This document shows, piece after piece, positions 58,787 to 64,000 of a DNA stretch of 64,000 nt. The notes under the pieces were generated by a model that was not told the origin of the DNA, made no database searches, and worked only from the letters and a program-made list of their open reading frames with translations. Within the stretch, counting starts at the first letter, position 1. Every line of letters begins with the position of its first letter. The position numbers and the translations under genes were made by a program. The stretch is from Streptomyces sp. NBC_00083 (GTDB lineage: Bacteria > Actinomycetota > Actinomycetes > Streptomycetales > Streptomycetaceae): the NCBI RefSeq assembly GCF_026343295.1, contig NZ_JAPELY010000003.1, positions 434,001-498,000 on the forward strand, in the 5' to 3' direction.

Positions 58787-60592
58787 CTGTCGACCGCCAT
58801 CCTTACCGGTCCGCCGGTACCCGGATCGCAGCTCGGACCCGATCTGCGCGCGCTGGGATTCGACGTACGAGAAGCCCTGCTCCCCGACGAGCTGCCCCGC
58901 CTGGTCGGTCAGGTACCGGCCGGGGAGCGCGTCGCCCTGGTCGACCCGCGCTTCGTCGGTCACCTCCACGCGCTGCGTCTCGCGCTGACCGACCCCCGCT
59001 TCCCCGCGGCCTCCGTTCCGGGCGCCCTCGCCGTCCAGGCCGAGGCCCGCCCGGCGCTCGCCCGCGCCCTGACCGAGGCCGCCGCCGAGCCCACCACGCC
59101 GGTCCGCATCGCCTCGGTGCTCGCCGACGACGTCGCCGCGGCCATCGAGACCGACGGCGTCGCCGTGCACCACCCCGAACTCGGCTCGCTCGTGGCGAGC
59201 GTTCCCGCCGACGACGAGAGCGCGGCCGAGGCCGCCCGCGCCGTCGCCGCCGTGGACGACGAAGCCGTCCGCCTGCGCAACGCGGTCAAGTCCCGCGACG
59301 GCTTCTTCACCACCCACTTCATCAGCCCCTACTCCCGCTACATCGCCCGCTGGTGCGCCCGCCGCGGCCTCACCCCCAACCAGGTCACCACGGCCTCGCT
59401 GATCACCGCGCTGATCGCGGCCGGCTGCGCGGCGACCGGGACCCGGGGCGGCTACGTCGCGGCCGGTGTGCTGCTGCTCCTCTCCTTCGTCCTGGACTGC
59501 ACCGACGGGCAGCTCGCCCGCTACTCGCTCCAGTACTCGACGATGGGCGCCTGGCTCGACGCCACGTTCGACCGCGCCAAGGAGTACGCCTACTACGCGG
59601 GCCTCGCCCTCGGCGCCGCTCGGGGCGGCGACGACGTGTGGGCGCTCGCGCTCGGCGCGATGGTGCTCCAGACCTGCCGCCATGTCGTGGACTTCTCGTA
59701 CAACGAGGCGCACGTCGTGGGCACGGACGCGACCGCCAACACCAGTCCGACCGCGGCCCTCTCCGACCGGCTCGACTCCGTCGGCTGGACGGTGTGGGTG
59801 CGGCGCATGATCGTGCTGCCCATCGGCGAGCGCTGGGCGATGATCGCGGTCCTCACCGCCGTCACCACACCCCGCGTCGTCTTCTACGCCCTGCTCATCG
59901 GCTGCGCCTTCGCCGCCTGCTACACCACCGCGGGCCGCGTCCTGCGCTCCCTGACCCGTCGCGCCACCCGCACCGACCGTGCGGCGCGGGCCCTCGTCGA
60001 CCTCGCCGACAGCGGTCCGCTCGCGCAGCTCGTCGCGGCCAGGGCGCCCCGGATTCCGGGCGCCCCCGTGGTAGCGGCCGTCGGAGCCGCCGCACTGATC
60101 GCCGCCGCGCTCACCCAGCCCGTCGGCAGCGGCCAGATGGTCGTCGCGGCCCTCTTCTACGCGGTCCTGTCCGGCCTCGCCGTCGCCGGCCCCCTCAAGG
60201 GCGCCCTCGACTGGCTCGTGCCGCCGCTCTTCCGGGTGGCCGAATACTGCACGGTCCTGATCCTGGCGGCCCGCTCGGACGTGGACGGAGCCCTTCCCGC
60301 GGCTTTCGGCCTCGTATCCGCGGTCGCCTACCATCACTACGACACGGTCTACCGCATCAAGGGCGGCTCCGGCGCGCCGCCGCACTGGCTGGTGCGGGTG
60401 ATCGGCGGCCAGGAAGGCCGCACGCTCGTGGTGACGGTGCTCGCCGCCGTCCTCGCCACGCGGGGCACAGACTTCACCCTGGCGCTCACCGCCCTCACGG
60501 CGGTCATCGCGCTCGTGGTGCTCGTGGAGTCCATCCGGTTCTGGGTGTCCTCCGGAGCACCTGCCGTACATGACGAAGGAGAAACAGCATGA
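58787..60592 (+). CDS. CDP-alcohol phosphotransferase with extra N- and C-terminal domains (DUF5941-like)
   Basis: A 601-residue membrane enzyme. The family motif is complete: D237-x2-D240-G-x2-AR, G254, D258 and the catalytic D262 (LDCTDGQLAR...GAWLDATFD). Residues 1-190 are a soluble region I do not recognise, possibly a degenerate nucleotidyltransferase; residues 370-590 are membrane-rich, matching DUF5941 as I recall it. I place the start at CTG 58787 because AAGGAG lies nine bases upstream and the expected N-terminus is STAILTGPP. GTG 58718 (leaderless-type spacing from TAGCCT) and GTG 58694 are alternatives. First gene of a five-gene operon; its TGA overlaps the next ATG. Confidence 0.85.
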   Translation: MSTAILTGPPVPGSQLGPDLRALGFDVREALLPDELPRLVGQVPAGERVALVDPRFVGHLHALRLALTDPRFPAASVPGALAVQAEARPALARALTEAAAEPTTPVRIASVLADDVAAAIETDGVAVHHPELGSLVASVPADDESAAEAARAVAAVDDEAVRLRNAVKSRDGFFTTHFISPYSRYIARWCARRGLTPNQVTTASLITALIAAGCAATGTRGGYVAAGVLLLLSFVLDCTDGQLARYSLQYSTMGAWLDATFDRAKEYAYYAGLALGAARGGDDVWALALGAMVLQTCRHVVDFSYNEAHVVGTDATANTSPTAALSDRLDSVGWTVWVRRMIVLPIGERWAMIAVLTAVTTPRVVFYALLIGCAFAACYTTAGRVLRSLTRRATRTDRAARALVDLADSGPLAQLVAARAPRIPGAPVVAAVGAAALIAAALTQPVGSGQMVVAALFYAVLSGLAVAGPLKGALDWLVPPLFRVAEYCTVLILAARSDVDGALPAAFGLVSAVAYHHYDTVYRIKGGSGAPPHWLVRVIGGQEGRTLVVTVLAAVLATRGTDFTLALTALTAVIALVVLVESIRFWVSSGAPAVHDEGETA

Positions 60593-61326
60593 TTGGCCTC
60601 GTACTGGCCGCCGGTGCCGGACGGCGTCTGCGCCCCTACACCGACACGCTCCCGAAGGCCCTCGTGCCTGTCGACGGTGACACCACCGTCCTGGACATCG
60701 CGCTGAAGAACTTCGCCGAGGTCGGCCTCACCGAGGTCGCGATCGTCGTCGGCTACCGCAAGGAAGCCGTGTACGCGCGCAAGGAGGCCCTGGAGGCCAC
60801 GTACGGCGTCGCGATCACGCTGATCGACAACGACAAGGCCGAGGAGTGGAACAACGCGTACTCCCTGTGGTGTGCGCGTGAGGTCCTCAAGCGCGGTGTG
60901 ATCCTCGCCAACGGCGACACGGTCCACCCCGTCTCGGTCGAGAAGACGCTGCTCGCCGCCCGCGGCAAGGGCCAGAAGATCATCCTCGCCCTCGACACGG
61001 TGAAGTCCCTCGCCGACGAGGAGATGAAGGTCATCACCGCCGAGGGCAAGGGCGTCCAGCGCATCACCAAGCTGATGGACCCGGCGACCGCGACCGGTGA
61101 GTACATCGGCGTCACGCTCATCGAGGCCGAGGCCGCCGAGGAGCTCGCCGACGCCCTGAAGACCACCTTCGAGCGCGACCCCGACCTCTACTACGAGGAC
61201 GGCTACCAGGAGCTCGTCAACCGCGGCTTCACCGTCGACGTGGCCCCCATCGGCGAGGTGTCGTGGGTCGAGATCGACAACCACGACGACCTGGCGAAGG
61301 GCCGTGAGATCGCGTGCCAGTACTGA
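60589..61326 (+). CDS. NTP:phosphoalcohol nucleotidyltransferase
   Basis: A 245-residue soluble enzyme with the nucleotidyltransferase signature LVLAAGAGRRLRPYTDTLPKALVPV at the N-terminus, NNAYSLWCAREVL and GDTVHPVS (metal-binding Asp). It resembles CTP-using enzymes for phosphocholine or inositol phosphate more than sugar-1-phosphate thymidylyltransferases, which fits the CDP-alcohol transferases on both sides. The product would be a CDP-activated alcohol. ATG overlaps the previous TGA; AAGGAG precedes it. The last 13 bases overlap the next gene. Confidence 0.88.
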   Translation: MIGLVLAAGAGRRLRPYTDTLPKALVPVDGDTTVLDIALKNFAEVGLTEVAIVVGYRKEAVYARKEALEATYGVAITLIDNDKAEEWNNAYSLWCAREVLKRGVILANGDTVHPVSVEKTLLAARGKGQKIILALDTVKSLADEEMKVITAEGKGVQRITKLMDPATATGEYIGVTLIEAEAAEELADALKTTFERDPDLYYEDGYQELVNRGFTVDVAPIGEVSWVEIDNHDDLAKGREIACQY

Positions 61327-62375
61327 CGCGACTGATTCCGTCGCCGGTCGTCGTCGACATCCGCCGCGGCGCCCTGGACGACCTCGCCGTCGTCCTGGCC
61401 GACCAGCGGATCTCCGCCAACGGCAACCTGGCGATCGCGGTCAGCGGGGGATCGGGGCAGAAGCTGCGCGAGCAGTTCGCCCCGCTCCTTCCGGGCGCCG
61501 ACTGGTACGCGGTCGACGGCGGCACCATCGACGCGGCGGTCACCCTCGCCGACCAGATGCGCGGCAAGCGCTACGACGCGGTCGTGGCGCTCGGCGGCGG
61601 CAAGATCATCGACGTGACCAAGTACGCGGCGGCCCGGGTCGGGCTGCCCATGGTCGCGGTCGCCACCAACCTCTCGCACGACGGCATCTGCTCGCCGATC
61701 TCGACCCTCGACAACGACAACGGGCGCGGCTCCTACGGTGTGCCCACCCCGCTGGCGATCCTCATCGACCTGGACGTGATCCGGGAGGCGCCCGCGCGCT
61801 TCGTGCGCTCGGGCATCGGCGACGCGATCTCCAACCTTTCCGCCATCGCGGACTGGGAGCTGTCGCACCGCGAGACCGGGGAGCCCGTCGACGGCCTGGC
61901 CGCCGCCATGGCGCGCAGCGCCGGTGAGGCGGTCCTTCGCCACCCCGGCACCGTCGGCGACGACGACTTCCTCGTCACGCTCTCCGAGGGCCTCGTCATG
62001 TCCGGCATCGCCATGTCGATCAGCGGCGACAGCCGGCCGTCGTCCGGCGCCTGCCACGAGATCAGCCACGCCTTCGACCTGCTCTTCCCGCAGCGCGCGG
62101 CGAGCCACGGTGAGCAGTGCGGTCTGGGCGCCGCGTTCGCCATGCACCTGCGCGGCGCGACCGAGCAGTCCGCGCACATGGCCGAGGTACTGCGCCGGCA
62201 CGCCCTGCCGGTGACGGCCGGGGACATCGGCTTCAGCGTGGACGAGTTCGTCCAGGCCGTCGAGTTCGCCCCGCAGACCCGGCCCGGCCGCTACACCATC
62301 CTCGAACACCTCGACCTGTCCACCGACCAGATCAGGGACGCGTACGCCGACTATGCCAAGACCATCCGTAGCTGA
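61314..62375 (+). CDS. Glycerol-1-phosphate dehydrogenase-like enzyme (EgsA/AraM family)
   Basis: A 353-residue NAD(P)-dependent, metal-binding dehydrogenase. It has GGGKIIDVTKYAA (94-106), the family signature NLSHDGICSPIS (119-130), metal-binding residues in SGIGDAISNLSAIADWE (Asp), ACHEISHAFDLL (His) and ASHGEQCGLG (His). These match archaeal sn-glycerol-1-phosphate dehydrogenase and bacterial AraM better than other iron-containing alcohol dehydrogenases. It would make glycerol-1-phosphate or a related polyol phosphate. GTG 61314 overlaps the end of the previous gene. Confidence 0.85.
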   Translation: MPVLTRLIPSPVVVDIRRGALDDLAVVLADQRISANGNLAIAVSGGSGQKLREQFAPLLPGADWYAVDGGTIDAAVTLADQMRGKRYDAVVALGGGKIIDVTKYAAARVGLPMVAVATNLSHDGICSPISTLDNDNGRGSYGVPTPLAILIDLDVIREAPARFVRSGIGDAISNLSAIADWELSHRETGEPVDGLAAAMARSAGEAVLRHPGTVGDDDFLVTLSEGLVMSGIAMSISGDSRPSSGACHEISHAFDLLFPQRAASHGEQCGLGAAFAMHLRGATEQSAHMAEVLRRHALPVTAGDIGFSVDEFVQAVEFAPQTRPGRYTILEHLDLSTDQIRDAYADYAKTIRS

Positions 62376-63132
62376 GCTCCGCCCGGTCGTGCACCCGGCG
62401 GGTGTGAAGGACCGGGTCAGCGGCGAGCACTGGGGCGGCCGCCTGTACATGCGCGAGATCTCGCTGCGCATCACCCGGGTCCTGGTCACCACCAAGGTCA
62501 CGCCGAACCAGCTGACCTATCTGATGACCCTCAGCGGTGTCCTCGCCGCCCCGGCCCTGCTCGTGCCGGGCGTCTGGGGCGCCGTCCTCGGCGTCATCGC
62601 CGTCCAGGGCTATCTGCTGCTCGACTGCGTCGACGGCGAAGTGGCCCGCTGGAAGAAGCAGTTCTCGCTCTCCGGCGTCTACCTCGACCGGGTCGGCGCC
62701 TACCTGTGCGACGCCGCGGTCCTGGTCGGCTTCGGCCTGCGCGCCGCCGACCTGTGGGGCCCCGGCCGCATCGACTGGCTCTGGGCCTTCCTCGGCACGC
62801 TCGCCGCGCTCGGCGCCATCCTGATCAAGGCCGAGACCGACCTCGTCGGCGTCGCCCGTCACCAGGCCGGGCTCCCGCAGGTCAAGGACGCGGCGGCCAC
62901 GCCGCGCTCCTCCGGCATGGCGCTCGCCCGCCGGGCCGCCGCCGCGCTCAAGTTCCACCGGCTCGTCCTCGGCATCGAGGCGTCCCTGCTGATCCTCGTC
63001 CTCGCCGTCGTGGACCAGATGCGGGGCGACCTGTACTTCTCGCGTCTGGGCGTCGCGGTGCTCGCGGGCATCGCGCTCCTGCAGACGCTGCTGCACCTGG
63101 TGTCCGTCCTCGCGTCGAGCAGGCTGAAGTGA
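62353..63132 (+). CDS. CDP-alcohol phosphotransferase lacking the last motif Asp
   Basis: A 259-residue membrane protein of the CDP-alcohol phosphatidyltransferase family with about six hydrophobic segments. The motif reads D91-x2-D94-G-x2-AR (98-99), G108, D112, but position 116, where the catalytic fourth Asp belongs, is Ala (LDRVGAYLCD). The upstream paralogue has Asp there (D262). TPNQLTYLM before the motif is typical of the family. ATG 62353 lies within the last 23 bases of the dehydrogenase gene. It may be inactive, a binding partner, or use another base. Confidence 0.85.
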   Translation: MPRPSVAELRPVVHPAGVKDRVSGEHWGGRLYMREISLRITRVLVTTKVTPNQLTYLMTLSGVLAAPALLVPGVWGAVLGVIAVQGYLLLDCVDGEVARWKKQFSLSGVYLDRVGAYLCDAAVLVGFGLRAADLWGPGRIDWLWAFLGTLAALGAILIKAETDLVGVARHQAGLPQVKDAAATPRSSGMALARRAAAALKFHRLVLGIEASLLILVLAVVDQMRGDLYFSRLGVAVLAGIALLQTLLHLVSVLASSRLK

Positions 63133-64000
63133 GCGCCCCGGTGCAGGGCGGCCCCCTGAAGGTCGGCGCGGTGATCATCACCATGGGCAACCGCCCCGCC
63201 GAACTGCGTGCCCTGCTCGACTCGGTGACCAAGCAGGACGGCGACCACGTCGAGGTCGTCGTGGTCGGCAACGGCGCCCCGGTCCCGGACGTCCCCGAGG
63301 GCGTACGCACCGTGGAGCTGCCGGAGAACCTGGGCATCCCGGGCGGGCGCAACGTCGGCATCGAGGCGTTCGGCCCCTCGGGCGCCGAGATGGACGTCCT
63401 GCTCTTCCTCGACGACGACGGCCTCCTCGCGCAGCAGGACACCGCCGAGCTGTGCCGCCAGGCCTTCGCGGCCGACCCGGAGCTGGGCATCATCAGCTTC
63501 CGGATCGCCGACCCGGAGACCGGTGTCACCCAGCGCCGCCACGTCCCGCGGCTGCGCGCCGCCGACCCGATGCGCTCGTCGCGCGTGACGACCTTCCTCG
63601 GCGGCGCCAACGCCGTGCGGACCCGGGTCTTCGCGGAGGTCGGCGGGCTGCCCGACGAGTTCTTCTACGCCCACGAGGAGACCGACCTCGCCTGGCGTGC
63701 CCTGGACGCCGGCTGGATGATCGACTACCGCGCGGACATGGTCCTGAACCACCCGGCGACCGCCCCGTCCCGGCACGCGGTCTACCACCGGATGGTGGCC
63801 CGCAACCGGGTCTGGCTCGCCCGGCGCAACCTGCCGGCGCTCCTGGTCCCGGTCTACCTCGGGGTCTGGCTGCTCCTGACCCTGGCGCGCAAGCCCTCGG
63901 GCCCGGCCCTGAAGGCCTGGTTCGGCGGGTTCAAGGAGGGCTGGACGACGCCCTGCGGACCGCGCCGTCCCATGAAGTGGCGTACGGTCTGGAAGCTCAC
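63129..64000 (+). CDS. Family 2 glycosyltransferase, C-terminus beyond window
   Basis: The visible 290 residues start at GTG 63129, overlapping the previous TGA (GTGA). A GT-A fold with VGAVIITMGNRPAELRALLDSV, the metal site FLDDDGLLAQQDT, GGANAVRTRVFAEVGGLPDEFFYAHEETDLAWRALDAGW and the acceptor helix. Towards the right edge a hydrophobic segment (LLVPVYLGVWLLLTLARK) may anchor it at the membrane. Most similar in pattern to rhamnosyl- or galactofuranosyl-type transferases. Last visible gene of the operon, likely decorating its product. Confidence 0.85.
   Translation, partial: MSAPVQGGPLKVGAVIITMGNRPAELRALLDSVTKQDGDHVEVVVVGNGAPVPDVPEGVRTVELPENLGIPGGRNVGIEAFGPSGAEMDVLLFLDDDGLLAQQDTAELCRQAFAADPELGIISFRIADPETGVTQRRHVPRLRAADPMRSSRVTTFLGGANAVRTRVFAEVGGLPDEFFYAHEETDLAWRALDAGWMIDYRADMVLNHPATAPSRHAVYHRMVARNRVWLARRNLPALLVPVYLGVWLLLTLARKPSGPALKAWFGGFKEGWTTPCGPRRPMKWRTVWKL

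Noticed and set aside
58531..58800. 89-codon minus-strand frame before the hairpin
   Set aside because: No convincing ribosome site or domain; left as a finding because of the hairpin but not called as a gene.

Overview
This window is a GC-rich actinomycete chromosome segment, almost certainly Streptomyces. It carries an SsgA-like sporulation protein, a WhiB-like protein, split LigD-type repair genes, a complete mce operon, GTG/TTG starts, many apparently leaderless genes and strong G/C bias at codon third positions. From memory, the order from the ABC-F/ssgD region through endonuclease V, fad genes, idi and the CDP-alcohol genes resembles the SCO67xx region of S. coelicolor. I could not check this. 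I see no rRNA, tRNA, CRISPR array, transposase or prophage.

Layout. 1-205: start of a secreted protein (partial). 988-14679: one tightly overlapped operon for a Mce lipid-import system (ATPase, two YrbE permeases, MceA-F, four Mce-associated membrane proteins, a lytic transglycosylase). 14684-16829: divergent ATP-dependent DNA ligase and LigD-type polymerase. 16876-20347: a SIS-domain sugar-phosphate protein and a PTS EIIC lacking EIIB, divergent from a GntR/UTRA regulator with repeated operator-like sequences between them. 20504-29383: glyoxalase-like protein, WhiB-like protein, acyl-ACP desaturase behind twin palindromes, ABC-F protein with an attenuator-like leader, SsgA-like protein, secreted propeller protein, YciI protein, endonuclease V, saccharopine-dehydrogenase-like reductase. 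29652-35414: beta-oxidation operon (alpha-methylacyl-CoA racemase, acyl-CoA dehydrogenase, thiolase, FadB). 35832-39048: MerR regulator, secreted esterase, secreted sphingomyelinase. 39213-46433: orphan ATP-synthase-b-like protein, MpaB/rubber-oxygenase-like protein, LacI regulator, secreted M1 aminopeptidase, secreted X-Pro dipeptidyl-peptidase-like hydrolase. 46515-58377: type II thioesterase, second ABC-F protein, Tex, SCO6745-type protein, two DJ-1/PfpI proteins, enoyl-CoA hydratase, HdeD-like protein, RsbW-like kinase, IPP isomerase, zinc-type CDF exporter. 58787-64000: a compact operon of two CDP-alcohol phosphotransferases, a nucleotidyltransferase, a glycerol-1-phosphate-dehydrogenase-like enzyme and a glycosyltransferase that continues past the window.

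Themes. Several loci fit lipid acquisition and remodelling: Mce import, sphingomyelinase, branched-chain beta-oxidation, desaturase, and the CDP-alcohol operon, which looks able to make and glycosylate an unusual polyol-phosphate lipid or polymer.

The most unexpected DNA-level signal is a palindrome close to TGAGAGCGCTCTCA, found about 20 times, mostly inside coding sequence and sometimes built from rare codons. Copies cluster at about 4-17 kb and 34-46 kb, and two flank the LacI-family regulator at 41375-42400.
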